Of a DNA stretch of 64,000 bases, positions 1 to 9,743 are shown in pieces. Below the pieces are notes generated by a model. The model saw nothing but the letters and a program-made list of their open reading frames with translations. It searched no databases and was not told the DNA's origin. The translations under genes and the position numbers were made by a program. Position 1 is the first letter of the stretch; every line of letters begins with the position of its first letter. The DNA is from Poriferisodalis sp965231925. GTDB lineage: Bacteria; Actinomycetota; Acidimicrobiia; Acidimicrobiales; Poriferisodalaceae. Where the stretch lies: NCBI GenBank assembly GCA_965231925.1, contig OZ246894.1:4402001-4466000 (forward strand). Reading direction: 5' to 3'.

Positions 1-3000
1 CGCAATGGCCCAACGCGTCGCACACCTCATAGCCGAACGACACGGTGCCGCCCGCCGACGGCGCCGCGAACTCGACCACGGCCCGTTCGCCTGAATCCTG
101 AGCCACCGTCGCAGCGCCCGAGGCCGGCGCTGACGTGACCCGCAAGGTGGAAGCATCGAGGTCCCCGTTGGGATCGTGATCATTGCCGAGCACGTCGACC
201 GTCACCGTCCGCGACACATCGACCCACACCCAATCAGGCTCCGCGACCGGACCCGACTGCGACGGCACCGACGCCGACAGCACCGCTTCGTAACCGTCGT
301 CGATGATCGTGTCCTCGAAGTCCAAGCTGTACACCGAGTCCATACCCGACCCGCCGTGAACCGTGTCCACCCCGGCGCCCGCCACAATCCGGTCGTCGCC
401 GCCGTTGCCGTAGATCGCATCCGCGCCATCGCCGCCATACACCCACTCCACCCCCGCGCCGCCCAAGACGACGTCGCCGCCGCCCTTCGCGTCGATCACA
501 TGGAACGCGTGCCGATCGTCGCGGTCCGGCACACAGATCACGTCATCGCCTTCAGTGCCCTCGATCAACACCACACCCGCCGTGCCCGTGACCGTGCAGC
601 CCGCGTCAACCGTCACCGTCAAGGCCGCTTCGACGCCGATCCCCCACCCGTCAAACACCACATAAGTCGTCTCCACCGTGCCCCAGAACCCAGCCTCAGG
701 CACGAACGACACAACACCCGTCGTGCCGTCGACGGCGAAAGACCCGCGCTCGGAATCGCGAACTTCGACGGAGGCCGCGTCCAAGGAACCCCCGGTCGGG
801 GCGAGGTCATTGGCGAGCACATTGATCCGCACCGCGGTACCCAGCGTCGTGGACGCGGCGTCCGCGACGGCGCACGGCGCGGCGCCGGGATAGGCGACCA
901 GCGGCAGACCCATCAGCGCGGTATGGGTGCCACCGCTGGAGTTGAGGCCTGTTGCGTCGATCAGGTAAGCGCGCGGGGCGGGATCGACTGAAGCTGCAGG
1001 CGCTCCAGGCACCGTCCAGGACAGCTCAACATTCCCCTCGGCATCGGCCGCGGCCGCAGCGATCTGCGGTGCGGCGAGTTGCGCTGCGCCAAGAGACGCT
1101 GCCTGCGCACTGAAGCTCACCGAAGCGCCGGGAGCGAATCCCGCTGCCGTGAGGGTGACCTGCCCAGCAGGGGAGACGAACGGGGCACCACAACCCGACA
1201 TTGCTGTCGCTGCCCGGGGCACCAGCAGCCCTGCCGACGGCACAGCGGACGCAGACTCGCTCTGCCCCACCGTCGATCCATCGGACGCCGCTGTGACGCT
1301 GTCAGCGTGCTGCGCGGTTGCTGCAGGAGGCAACGGCAGACCGGCTTCGCTGAGATCGGCACCGGACTCGATTCGGGAGCGGATGTAGGTCTCCAAGATG
1401 CGAGCGTACGCGTCATGTCCCGCCGCTGTCGGGTGGAAGCTGCTGCCGTCCGCGCCGCTCACGTCGAGACGCAGTCCCTGTTTCGGGACGAAGCCGTGCA
1501 CCCACGACTCTGCCGGATTGCACGAGAAGCGACCCCGGAACCCTTGCGGCGCGTCTTCCAGCGGCACGCCGCCGACTACGTCCACGAAGTGCGCGCCGGC
1601 GCGTTTCGCGGCTGAGCTGACCACCGCGTTCAGCGCGTCGGCCGCGGCCCACATCGCCTTGGCCTCCCAATAGTCGATCTTGGTCCGTGCCGAACCCAGA
1701 AGCGCCCGCAACGCCGTGCCGAACACGTAGAACAACGAGCCGCGCAGCACCCCGGTCGCCGACAACGGGCTGCACTCTTCCACCCCCGGCCGGTACATGT
1801 CCCACTGTGCCTCACAGCCTGCTGGCAAAGCGCTGAAATCGAGCTCAATCCGCGACGGGCGCCCAGGACGATGGATCCGCTTGGGATTCGCGCACGAATC
1901 CACCTGCGGAGTCAGATACGGATACCCCAGAACGAACACGACCGCATTGGGAGCGACGCTCTTGACTCGACCCAGCACCGTCACGAGCCGATTCTCGATT
2001 TCTGCCAGACGCTCCGCCGATGGAGCAGGGTCACAACGCTGCACCAGGGCACACACCGTGACACCGCGGCTGAACTCCGCATCGTTGCCGCCGATGGTGA
2101 TGGTGATCATGTCTACGTCGCCCATACTTTGCGCCCGGGCAAGGGACACCGCTTGGCGAGGTTCCCAATTCGGATGAGTCTCGTGCAGCACGACCAGTGG
2201 TCCACGAGGTGATTCGCGCCCAAAGACAGGCTCATTGGGCACTGCCTTCGACGAAGGCCGGTCAGTCAAATGGTGAGCGTCGACCTCCGACGAGCCGCTG
2301 GGGTCCCTCGGGTCGTACAGGTTGTAGGTGATGGCTCCGGTGCAGGCGTAGGTCGCAAAATCTACTTCAATATCCAGTTCCCGGACCTCAAGGAAGCCCT
2401 TGCTGAACAACACCGGATAGGCCAAACGCCAGCGTCGGCATTCGCCGTCAGCTGGATTCTCACCGGTGACGTACTTCTCGTCGTCAGGATCGTCGCCAGC
2501 CTCGCCTGAGGAGTAGGAGTCGCCGAGGGCGACATAGCTCACGGCTGCTTTGGCGACAGGGACTTGGACGGTGTCCGACGGCTCGCGGACGGGGTGGTTG
2601 GGGCTTGCCTCGTAAGTGCCGTTGCGGTTGCGGTCCCACCAAATGCGCAGGTCATCCTGCTGCGCGCCCGTGGCGGTCACCGCCGGCGCCCCCACCCGAT
2701 AGCGCACGGTGAAGACGCCCTCAGCGTCAGTGGAGCAATGGCTGGAATAGCTCGGCGAGGACAGCCCAGGCACCGGCGGCACCGCACACATGAGCTCCGC
2801 TGCGCTGCTGGATCCCGCGAATACGGACATTCCCACCACAGCGTTCGCGAGCGGCACTTGTACCGGCACCATCGTGCGCGACACGGGGTCATAGGTGCGC
2901 TCTCCGGTAGACACCAGCGCCGCCAGACGCAGCGTTGCCCACTGTCCCGGCCGCCACAACTGGTCAGCGCGGCCGAGGTTCACAATCTCGAGGTCCTCGG

Positions 3001-5935
3001 CCAGCCGGTACGGGAGGCCATAGCCACCGCCCGGCGCACGGCTGGAGAAATCCGTCGCCACAATCTGTGACGGCTCTCCGATATCGCGCGCCCCATTGCC
3101 GTTCAGGTCGATCCACACCCGCAGCTGGTGCGCCTTGCCTACAGCACTGTCGGCAACCCGCACAATGTGCGTTGCCTCGGCGCGAATCGACAACAGCCCC
3201 GCCCCAGCCAGGGTCGCAACACAGCCGCCCGCCGCGGTGAGCGACGCAGTCACCGGCGGCGTGCCACCACCGAGGCACCAACCGCTAGACAGCGGCGCCG
3301 ACGGTCCGTACAGGACCTCCACGCCCGTCCGGTAGCCACCAGTGCCCGCGGAGCCGCCCTCACAGGACATCTCCACATCGACAAAAACATCTGTCCACGA
3401 GCTGTAGACCGGCTGGACGACGTCGTACACATCTCCGATCGAGCCCGACACCAGTGCGCCCTGACAAGTGCTCGCGGTCAACGCCGGCGCACTCGGAGCG
3501 GGGTCGTCGTCGGTGATCGTCGCCGTCGCGGCTGTGTCTGCTGTCGCGGATCCTGCGAGATAGGAGATCTGCACACTGAACGTCTCGGTGCTCTCGGCAG
3601 CCGCGTCGTCTGCGAGCGGCACGCTGATCGTCGCCCGGCTGTCGTCGGCATTCATCACCGCAATGCCCGAAGCGCGCTGATAGTCCGAACCTTCCGCAGC
3701 CGTGCCCGAGCTTGTTTCCCACCGCGCCCAGATCGGTGCTATCTGTGCCGCCGCAGCCGTCACACCGTCGGGCAACGCCGCCTCCAAGGTAAACACCGCT
3801 ACGCCGTCGCCCTCAACCGCCGCTGCGGCGGTCACCGACACGTCCCGCTGTTGCAGGTCCTCTGGGGCGATTACCGCGGGACGGTCTGCCCATGCCGACC
3901 ATGTGCCGTCGTGGGTGGAGCTGTTCGCGCGTACCCGCACGTCATAGGCACGGCCTACGGCGATGCCTTGGATCGTGTAGCCGCGCGCCAGCGGCGAGAT
4001 CCTGCTCGCCGACGCGGTCTGCGCCTCGCCGTCCTCAAGCCAGCGCCACTCCACCTCGTACTCCACGACGCTCGAACGGATCCTCGCACGCTCGGCATCG
4101 CCGAAGCCGCCCCAGGACACCGCCAACGAGTCTCCCGAATGTGCCGCAGCCCCGACGTCTGGCGGGGCCTGAGGCGCAGCCCCGGAACTGCGATGGAACG
4201 CGACCTCACCAAGGAATACCCCAGGCGGCTCCTGCGCCGTCAACGGCGGCGACGGCGGCCCGCAGCGCAGCTGCAAACGGCGTCCCTCGTTCCTCCTCAA
4301 GAGAGTCGCGAAATGCGAAGGCGCATTCGATGTGCTGAACCCCAGATCCGGCGCCGTCAACCGAAGGGTGCCCGTACCGTCATCGAAGAACGTCAGACCA
4401 CTCACCAACGACCACGACTCGGCACTCGCCCGCCGATTCCACAGCACATAATCCTCGTCACATCCATCGGCCCACCACACGCTGTAGCTGGCACCCCGGA
4501 TTCGCTGGAAGATGATCCCGAGACTGCGGTAGGTCGACATCCGACCGCCCAAGAAGCTGCCTGGTGCCGCGTAGCTGGTGACCCAACCACTCACGGTCGA
4601 CTGCCCGGCGACACTGCGCACCGACCGCACTGCGACCCCGTAGGCCGTGCCGTCGGCCAGCCCTGTGATGTCCGCACGCCACCTGTCTCCGTCACGCACC
4701 GGCACCGCCACCTTGCGATCCTGCGCATCGCTCTCCGGCCAGTACTCGACCTCATAGCCCGAAGCGGACGGCACCTCATCCCACGTCACGATCAACGCCC
4801 CGCGGGCAGGCGCCACCATCACCCTCGCGGGCGTCCACCCACCCGCAATGCCAGAACCCGGCGCCGACCAACCGGTCACATACAGCACATGGGCGGTATC
4901 GCCGCCAGTCCACACCGCGCGTACCTGCACTTCATAGAGCGCGCCTCGGACCAGACCCCGCACCGTGAACGGCGACCCTGCGCTGGCACGTGCCGACGAC
5001 CACTCCTGCCCGCCGATCCGACGCCACTGCAACTCATAGCGGCTGCTCCCAGCCACCGTCGGCCACGACACTCGAAGGCCGCCCAACGACCCGTCAAGGC
5101 GCGACCCGACCGCCGGGGTCCCCGGTGGATCGGGCGGAACCACCGCCACACGACCAGAAATACTTAACGCCGCAGCGCCGCTGGTTGCTTGGACACGACG
5201 CGCCCCCTGGGATGCAGGAATCGTGTAGAACACTGCCACTTCCTGAGACCCCGACACCGGCAACTCCAAACCCAGCGTCACCACCTGACCCGACACCGAC
5301 ACCGAACTAACCGGACGGGCCGAACCACCCACGACAACACCGAAAGCACTCACCGGTGGCACAGAGTTCGCGTCCAGCACAGCGTCATACACCAACTCCA
5401 CCGACGACGCATCGGCCAGCACCACCGCCAACGGCTCATAGGCCGGCGCCCAGGACACGCTCAGCGAATAGGCGCCGACCTCGCCCGCCGAGCCGGTCGT
5501 GACCTCCACCGTGTAGGTCCCCGCCGCCAGCAGCAGATAATCCAGATGCGCCGGCTCCGAGGCGAAACGCCGCGACGAACCCTGATCGCGGCCCACCTCC
5601 GCACCCGAACCGTCGCTCAAGATCACGAACGAACGCGACGAGCTCGGCCCCGCCGACACCGACACCGTCGCCGCCGCAGCCAACGAGAACGTATGACGCC
5701 GCGCATAAAACGTCGACCCGCCGCCAGGATCACGCAACGACGACACACAGCCCGCGTCCACCGCCACGATCCCCGACACCGACACACTCGGAGACTGCGC
5801 ATCGAGCGCCCCCAAATCGCTCACACAACTGGACGACTTGGTCTGGTCGGTCGACTGCGCTGAGGACGTTGCCGACAGCAGCACCACCAAAGCCATCGCC
5901 GCGGGAGCAATCAGCCACAAAGCTCGGTGCGCCAT
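1..5935 (-). CDS. Giant secreted multidomain protein with SGNH hydrolase and RTX-like repeats (5' part; runs off left edge)
   Basis: The frame is open for 1978 codons with no stop before the window edge, so the C-terminus is missing. Residues 1-26 form a signal peptide (MAHRALWLIAPAAM, hydrophobic, then SAQS). Approximate domains: PPC-like beta domain 80-165, SwmB-like 170-252, fibronectin-III-like units near 262-358, 366-458 and 589-689, a Calx-beta unit 692-812 ending in ITDDD, then an SGNH/GDSL esterase domain 1132-1510 with GDSYSSGE (Ser1140), IGGND (Asn1284) and HPTAAGH (His1501). After this come a cadherin-like repeat (about 1688-1765), RTX-like glycine/aspartate nonapeptides (1780-1870, e.g. 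GGDGADAIYG) and a second cadherin-like repeat at the edge. I infer an exported, calcium-stabilised surface or matrix enzyme; its substrate cannot be read. The start is fixed by the signal peptide; there is no strong ribosome site. Long antisense frames over it are shadows. Confidence 0.88.
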   Translation of the reverse strand, partial: MAHRALWLIAPAAMALVVLLSATSSAQSTDQTKSSSCVSDLGALDAQSPSVSVSGIVAVDAGCVSSLRDPGGGSTFYARRHTFSLAAAATVSVSAGPSSSRSFVILSDGSGAEVGRDQGSSRRFASEPAHLDYLLLAAGTYTVEVTTGSAGEVGAYSLSVSWAPAYEPLAVVLADASSVELVYDAVLDANSVPPVSAFGVVVGGSARPVSSVSVSGQVVTLGLELPVSGSQEVAVFYTIPASQGARRVQATSGAAALSISGRVAVVPPDPPGTPAVGSRLDGSLGGLRVSWPTVAGSSRYELQWRRIGGQEWSSARASAGSPFTVRGLVRGALYEVQVRAVWTGGDTAHVLYVTGWSAPGSGIAGGWTPARVMVAPARGALIVTWDEVPSASGYEVEYWPESDAQDRKVAVPVRDGDRWRADITGLADGTAYGVAVRSVRSVAGQSTVSGWVTSYAAPGSFLGGRMSTYRSLGIIFQRIRGASYSVWWADGCDEDYVLWNRRASAESWSLVSGLTFFDDGTGTLRLTAPDLGFSTSNAPSHFATLLRRNEGRRLQLRCGPPSPPLTAQEPPGVFLGEVAFHRSSGAAPQAPPDVGAAAHSGDSLAVSWGGFGDAERARIRSSVVEYEVEWRWLEDGEAQTASASRISPLARGYTIQGIAVGRAYDVRVRANSSTHDGTWSAWADRPAVIAPEDLQQRDVSVTAAAAVEGDGVAVFTLEAALPDGVTAAAAQIAPIWARWETSSGTAAEGSDYQRASGIAVMNADDSRATISVPLADDAAAESTETFSVQISYLAGSATADTAATATITDDDPAPSAPALTASTCQGALVSGSIGDVYDVVQPVYSSWTDVFVDVEMSCEGGSAGTGGYRTGVEVLYGPSAPLSSGWCLGGGTPPVTASLTAAGGCVATLAGAGLLSIRAEATHIVRVADSAVGKAHQLRVWIDLNGNGARDIGEPSQIVATDFSSRAPGGGYGLPYRLAEDLEIVNLGRADQLWRPGQWATLRLAALVSTGERTYDPVSRTMVPVQVPLANAVVGMSVFAGSSSAAELMCAVPPVPGLSSPSYSSHCSTDAEGVFTVRYRVGAPAVTATGAQQDDLRIWWDRNRNGTYEASPNHPVREPSDTVQVPVAKAAVSYVALGDSYSSGEAGDDPDDEKYVTGENPADGECRRWRLAYPVLFSKGFLEVRELDIEVDFATYACTGAITYNLYDPRDPSGSSEVDAHHLTDRPSSKAVPNEPVFGRESPRGPLVVLHETHPNWEPRQAVSLARAQSMGDVDMITITIGGNDAEFSRGVTVCALVQRCDPAPSAERLAEIENRLVTVLGRVKSVAPNAVVFVLGYPYLTPQVDSCANPKRIHRPGRPSRIELDFSALPAGCEAQWDMYRPGVEECSPLSATGVLRGSLFYVFGTALRALLGSARTKIDYWEAKAMWAAADALNAVVSSAAKRAGAHFVDVVGGVPLEDAPQGFRGRFSCNPAESWVHGFVPKQGLRLDVSGADGSSFHPTAAGHDAYARILETYIRSRIESGADLSEAGLPLPPAATAQHADSVTAASDGSTVGQSESASAVPSAGLLVPRAATAMSGCGAPFVSPAGQVTLTAAGFAPGASVSFSAQAASLGAAQLAAPQIAAAAADAEGNVELSWTVPGAPAASVDPAPRAYLIDATGLNSSGGTHTALMGLPLVAYPGAAPCAVADAASTTLGTAVRINVLANDLAPTGGSLDAASVEVRDSERGSFAVDGTTGVVSFVPEAGFWGTVETTYVVFDGWGIGVEAALTVTVDAGCTVTGTAGVVLIEGTEGDDVICVPDRDDRHAFHVIDAKGGGDVVLGGAGVEWVYGGDGADAIYGNGGDDRIVAGAGVDTVHGGSGMDSVYSLDFEDTIIDDGYEAVLSASVPSQSGPVAEPDWVWVDVSRTVTVDVLGNDHDPNGDLDASTLRVTSAPASGAATVAQDSGERAVVEFAAPSAGGTVSFGYEVCDALGHC

Positions 5936-6104
5936 GGTACCAATCGGCCAGTTCACGGCTCGCAACAGGCGTACGATGCCAAGAAGCTACTCGTGGTCGT
6001 CGCGAGCAGTTGTGATGCCTTCGGCGCCGCCCATCGTCGCCGCCGATGGCGGCTTGGGACAGCGCTGCGCCGTGGCCCAAGACCTCGAGGCCCAACGTGT
6101 CCTG

Positions 6105-6157
6105 CAGGCTCGGGCGTGGTTCGAGGCCCACGCCGATTCACTGGCCACGTGCCCGAT
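6105..6157 (+). pseudogene. 53-bp fragment of a vapC-type PIN toxin gene
   Basis: This stretch matches 7156-7208 inside the intact vapC downstream at 50 of 53 positions. It encodes the same peptide core, QARAWFEAH, then DSLATCPI. No homology to vapC continues on either side, so it is a remnant or a partial duplication, not a gene. The 3' end of the broken RDD gene on the other strand runs into it. Confidence 0.75.
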
Positions 6158-6810
6158 ACCGAGGCCATGCCGGTGAACGCATGAAAGCGCCGCACAGGCC
6201 GATCATGCGATTGCGGGAAACGGCTATTCCCCGATGAGTCGAACGCTGCCGGACAGCGCTGACGACCATGGTGCGGGCGGCTTTGTCGTGCCACCCTTGG
6301 AGACGGTCGGCGTCCAAGAATGACGTGAGGTACATCGGCGCCCAGGCGACAAACATCAACCCGATGCGCAGCGCGTCGGCGGCGACGCTCGCGAGCGCCA
6401 CGGCGGCGGCGAGGGTCGATACAACACCCACAGCCGCAGGCACCATCCAGCGCACGAATGCTTGGTCCACGCTGGGCGTGGCACCGTCGGCGGAGCGCAC
6501 GACCCTGATACGGCAGATCGCCTTGCCAAGCGTCTGGCCGCGCCAAGCGACCCCCAGCGGCTCATACAGCACCCATCCCGCGAGCAACACGACGCCCAAG
6601 GCGGGCCTGGCCGCCGTCGGTCTGGTGGCTGGCGCACCAGACGCAGAACGTGGCCCATAACAGCAGCAACATGCCGCCGATGGCCAGCCCCGCAAGGACC
6701 GCTGCGTCGATGATCCGAGCCGCGGCCCGGGCCGCGGCCATCGCCGGCACTGCCCGCCGACCACACGGCTCGTCAGACGCATTCACCGCGGCGCTCCAGG
6801 CAGCTCGCAT
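6138..6810 (-). pseudogene. RDD-family membrane protein, frameshifted
   Basis: The N-terminal RDD signature (ARAAARIIDAAVLAGLAIGG, a membrane segment following R-x-x-D) lies in one frame starting near 6810 or 6741. The rest of the domain (LLAGWVLYEPLGVAWRGQTL, then LGKAICRIRVV, further membrane segments and the terminal GWHDKAARTMVV) lies in another frame. The switch falls between about 6600 and 6640. Each half is typical of RDD proteins and neither is complete alone. It is a frameshift mutation or an assembly error. The last 40 or so codons run antisense through the vapC remnant and do not look native. RDD proteins are small integral membrane proteins, in some cases linked to transport. Confidence 0.6.
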
Positions 6811-6868
6811 TCGGGTCGTGGTGGCATCGCAATGGCACTTCCTTGCATCATGATGCTACGGTGCACAG

Positions 6869-7090
6869 ATGCGGACGACGATCGATCTTCCTGCCGAACT
6901 TCATGCCGTCGCCCGTGAGATGGCACACCAGCAGCACAAGTCGCTGAGCCAGGTCGTGGCAGATCTCGTTCGGCTCGGACTCGGTCCAGTCGGTGCCGAG
7001 GCCGAGGTCGCGCCCGCCCATGGGCTGCCCACCATCCGGGTCGGACGTCCGATCACGGCCGAGGATGTCCGGTCTCTGGACGACGAATGA
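6869..7090 (+). CDS. vapB: VapB-like ribbon-helix-helix antitoxin
   Basis: A 73-residue protein opening MRTTIDLPAELHAVAREMA, the classic ribbon-helix-helix DNA-binding start, followed by an acidic, poorly ordered tail ending RSLDDE that would wrap the toxin. Its last codons overlap the start of the PIN toxin by 4 bases (ATGA), the usual antitoxin-toxin coupling. Such antitoxins repress their own promoter, which would lie in the AT-richer stretch just before 6869, and block the partner nuclease. Confidence 0.85.
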   Translation: MRTTIDLPAELHAVAREMAHQQHKSLSQVVADLVRLGLGPVGAEAEVAPAHGLPTIRVGRPITAEDVRSLDDE

Positions 7091-7485
7091 CCGCGGCACT
7101 TGCCGATGGCAACGTTTTGATCGCATTGACGGTGTCCGATCATGTTCACCACCGTCAGGCTCGGGCGTGGTTCGAGGCCCACGGCGATTCGCTGGCCACA
7201 TGCCCGATCACACAGGGGGCCTTGCTGCGGTTCCTCATTCGAGAGGGTGTGGGCACAAGAAACGCACTCTTCGCGTTGCGGCAGATCCAATCACTGCCTC
7301 AGCATGTCTTCTGGCCGGACGAACTCGGATTCGACGCGGAAGTGCTCGCTGGTGTGATCGGGCATCGCCAAGTGACCGATGCCTATCTGGCGGCGCTGGC
7401 TCGTCACTTCGGCGGTCGGCTAGCGACACTCGACCGCGGGCTGGCGGCGCTGCATCCATCCGCATCCGAACTCATCGCGACCTGA
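7087..7485 (+). CDS. vapC: VapC-like PIN-domain ribonuclease toxin
   Basis: A 132-residue PIN domain. The acidic residues expected to bind metal are visible: Asp7 in ADGNVL, Asp98 in TDAYLAALA and Asp116 in LATLDRG. The second conserved acid, usually Glu in the TE-x-G segment, is Gln43 here (ITQGALLRFL), as in some members of this subfamily. PIN toxins cut tRNA or rRNA when released from the antitoxin. It overlaps vapB by 4 bp. A 53-bp fragment of the same gene type lies 1 kb upstream. Whether Gln43 lowers activity cannot be judged from sequence. Confidence 0.83.
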   Translation: MTAALADGNVLIALTVSDHVHHRQARAWFEAHGDSLATCPITQGALLRFLIREGVGTRNALFALRQIQSLPQHVFWPDELGFDAEVLAGVIGHRQVTDAYLAALARHFGGRLATLDRGLAALHPSASELIAT

Positions 7486-7718
7486 CGGCCAGCGGGCGTC
7501 AGCGTGCGTCATCCCCGCCGGGTATGTCGCGACCAACTCCGAGCCGACCCTGACGAATCCCGCGCGAGCGTGCTGCCAGTGGTGCTTCAGCTTCGGATGT
7601 GCCCCCGGTTCGTACAACCAAGTGTTGACGTCGCGCGCCGTAGTGGTGCGAGCACCCCAGGGGCAGGTGGCGAGACTGGCGGCAGCCGGGAGGCCGTTCA
7701 GTTGAAGCCGGGAACCCC
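7486..7718. other. Intergenic, no supported gene
   Basis: This 233-bp gap separates vapC (plus strand) from the end of rplA (minus strand). Short open frames exist on both strands but none has a recognisable domain or a convincing ribosome site. I see no clear terminator hairpin with a T-run. Confidence 0.5.
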
Positions 7719-8405
7719 TCAGCCGAACGCGGTGGGGTCGATCTGGATGCCGGGACCCATGGTCGACGACATCACCATCTTGCGGACGTAGCGACCCTTG
7801 GCGCTGGCCGGCCTTGCCCGCGCCAGCTCGTCCATGACCGCTTCGAGATTGGCGTTCAAGTCCTCGGCGGAAAAGCTCACCTTGCCGATCGCCAGGTGCA
7901 CGTTGCCGTACCGGTCCGTGCGGTACTCGATCTTGCCGCCCTTGAACTCGCCGACGGCCTTGCCCACGTCAGGCGTCACCGTGCCGGACTTGGGATTCGG
8001 CATAAGGCCACGCGGGCCCAGCACCTTGCCCAGCCGGCCCACCACGCCCATCATGTCGGGCGTCGCGATCGCTACGTCGAAGTCGGTGAACCCGGCCTCC
8101 ACACGCTCGGCCAGATCGGCACCGCCCACGATGTCGGCACCCGCTTCGGAGGCTTCTGCCGCAGCGTCGCCTTGAGCGAATACCGCAACGCGCACGTCAC
8201 CGCCGGTGCCTGACGGCAAAGCGACGGTGCCGCGCACCATCTGGTCGGCCTTGCGAGGATCTACGCCGAGCCGCACCGACAGATCGACCGACTCGTCGAA
8301 CTTCGCTGTCGCAAATGTCCGCACCATGTCGATCGCCTGAGCAGGCTCGTGCATCATCTGCCGGTCGTACCGTCGGTTCGCGTCGGCGTACTTCTTTCCG
8401 GACAT
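7719..8405 (-). CDS. rplA: 50S ribosomal protein L1
   Basis: A 228-residue protein, the usual length for bacterial L1. It has the family signatures KFDESVDLSVRLGVDPRKAD near residue 35 and the VLGPRGLMPNPKSGTVT loop near residue 130. L1 binds 23S rRNA at the L1 stalk and commonly represses its own operon by binding the mRNA. It follows rplK by 29 bp in the conserved secE-nusG-rplK-rplA order. The start is preceded by GGAGG (in AAGGAGACCTCCAAG-type context), supporting ATG at 8405. Confidence 0.97.
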   Translation of the reverse strand: MSGKKYADANRRYDRQMMHEPAQAIDMVRTFATAKFDESVDLSVRLGVDPRKADQMVRGTVALPSGTGGDVRVAVFAQGDAAAEASEAGADIVGGADLAERVEAGFTDFDVAIATPDMMGVVGRLGKVLGPRGLMPNPKSGTVTPDVGKAVGEFKGGKIEYRTDRYGNVHLAIGKVSFSAEDLNANLEAVMDELARARPASAKGRYVRKMVMSSTMGPGIQIDPTAFG

Positions 8406-8434
8406 CTTGGAGGTCTCCTTCGCTGCGCGGCGAT

Positions 8435-8887
8435 TCAGCCCGCGACTTCGATGCCCATCGACCGCGCGGTGCCGATCACCTGCAGCTTGGCGCTCTCGAG
8501 ATCGCGAGCATTGAGGTCGGGCATCTTTGTTGCGGCGATCTCAGCCACCTGGGCCTGGGTGACGTGAGCCACGGTCTCACGGCCGGGATTCTCGGCCGCC
8601 TTCTCCAGCCCTGCTGCCTGTCGCAGCAATACCGATGTGGGAGGGGTCTTGGTGATGAAGGCGAAAGAGCGATCCTCGAAGATCGTGATCTCTGCGGGCA
8701 CGATCGTGCCGCGCTGGCTCTCCGTCTTGGCGTTGTACTCCTTGCAGAAGTCCATGATCGCCACGCCGTGCGGGCCGAGCGCGGTTCCCACCGGCGGCGC
8801 GGGCGTTGCCTGGCCCGCGGGAATCTGGATCTTCACGACCGCGCTCACTCGCTTGCGCCTCGAAGACCGTGCTGGGCTCTCCGCCAT
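8435..8887 (-). CDS. rplK: 50S ribosomal protein L11
   Basis: A 150-residue L11. The N-terminal domain has VVKIQIPAGQATPAPPVGTA and ALGPHGVAIMDFCKEYNA; the C-terminal rRNA-binding domain ends in KLQVIGTARSMGIEV. L11 forms the GTPase-associated centre with 23S rRNA. A longer frame starts at 8929, but ATG at 8887 has an ideal AAGGAG site 6 bases upstream and gives a normal length, so I chose it. It carries a short basic N-terminal extension (MAESPARSSRRKRVS) before the usual start. Confidence 0.96.
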   Translation of the reverse strand: MAESPARSSRRKRVSAVVKIQIPAGQATPAPPVGTALGPHGVAIMDFCKEYNAKTESQRGTIVPAEITIFEDRSFAFITKTPPTSVLLRQAAGLEKAAENPGRETVAHVTQAQVAEIAATKMPDLNARDLESAKLQVIGTARSMGIEVAG

Positions 8888-8948
8888 GGGGTGCTCCTTG
8901 TCGAGTTGAATGTGCGGCAGTTCCGGCAAGGCCGGGCGCCGCTGCGGC

Positions 8949-9722
8949 TCAGATCTTTGCGACTTGGACGAAGTCGAGCTCGACGGGAGTCTCGCGGCCG
9001 AAGATGTTCACCAGCACCTTCACCTTCAGCTGTTCCTCGTTGATCTCGATGACCTGGCCCTGGAAGTCGGAGAACGGTCCCTCCTTGATGCGCACGCCCT
9101 CGTCGATCTCGAAGATCATCGACGGCTTGGTTCGGCGCGGCATCTCGGGCCCGTCGTCGGGCTCGGCGAGGAATACCTCGACCTCCTTGCGGCGCAGGGG
9201 CGACGGTTTGCCGCCGGGACCCGCGTACCCGGTGACCCCGGGCGTGCTGCGGATCATGTGGTGCGCCTCGTCGCTGGGCCGGCACCGGATCAGCAGGTAG
9301 CCGGGGAAGACCTTCTTCTTGGCGACGACCTTGCGGCCGCCCTTGAACTCGATGACGTCCTCCATCGGGATCGCGACTTCGAGGATCTGCTCCTCCATGT
9401 CGAACGTGCCGATGCGGGCCTCGAGGTTCTGCTTGACCTTCTTCTCATAGCCCGACTGCGTGTGCACAACGAACCAGCGGCCTGGCCGGTCGTAGGGCGA
9501 GACGCGCTTGATCTCGGGCTCTTCGGCAGCGAGCAGCTCATCCTCGGTGAGCACGTCGCCGATTCCGCCCTCCTCGGTGGTGACGCCGGCGGCATCGGCG
9601 GATTCGGCTGCCGCGGTACCCGGCCCCATCAGGGTGGTCGCCGTCTGGGAACTCAGCAACCGGCGTGCGGTCGCCATCGGGTCAGTCTCGGGCTCTGCGG
9701 GTGTATCGGTCACGTCACTCAT
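8949..9722 (-). CDS. nusG: Transcription termination/antitermination factor NusG
   Basis: 257 residues. An acidic, flexible N-terminal extension of about 80 residues precedes the NGN domain, which starts at RWFVVHTQSGYEKKVKQNL. A KOW domain follows (VRIKEGPFSDFQGQVIEINE) and ends ETPVELDFVQVAKI. Extended N-termini of this kind are common in actinobacterial NusG. The protein binds RNA polymerase and couples it to Rho or to ribosomes. It lies between secE and rplK in one transcription unit. Confidence 0.97.
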   Translation of the reverse strand: MSDVTDTPAEPETDPMATARRLLSSQTATTLMGPGTAAAESADAAGVTTEEGGIGDVLTEDELLAAEEPEIKRVSPYDRPGRWFVVHTQSGYEKKVKQNLEARIGTFDMEEQILEVAIPMEDVIEFKGGRKVVAKKKVFPGYLLIRCRPSDEAHHMIRSTPGVTGYAGPGGKPSPLRRKEVEVFLAEPDDGPEMPRRTKPSMIFEIDEGVRIKEGPFSDFQGQVIEINEEQLKVKVLVNIFGRETPVELDFVQVAKI

Positions 9723-9743
9723 GTTCGTCAGTTCTGAAGGTCG

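Noticed and set aside
3128..5167. A 679-codon open frame on the plus strand
   Set aside because: It is exactly codon-aligned antisense to the giant secreted gene, arginine/histidine-rich and without any fold signature.
7420..7617. A 65-codon minus-strand frame after vapC
   Set aside because: No ribosome site or domain, and it overlaps the vapC 3' end.
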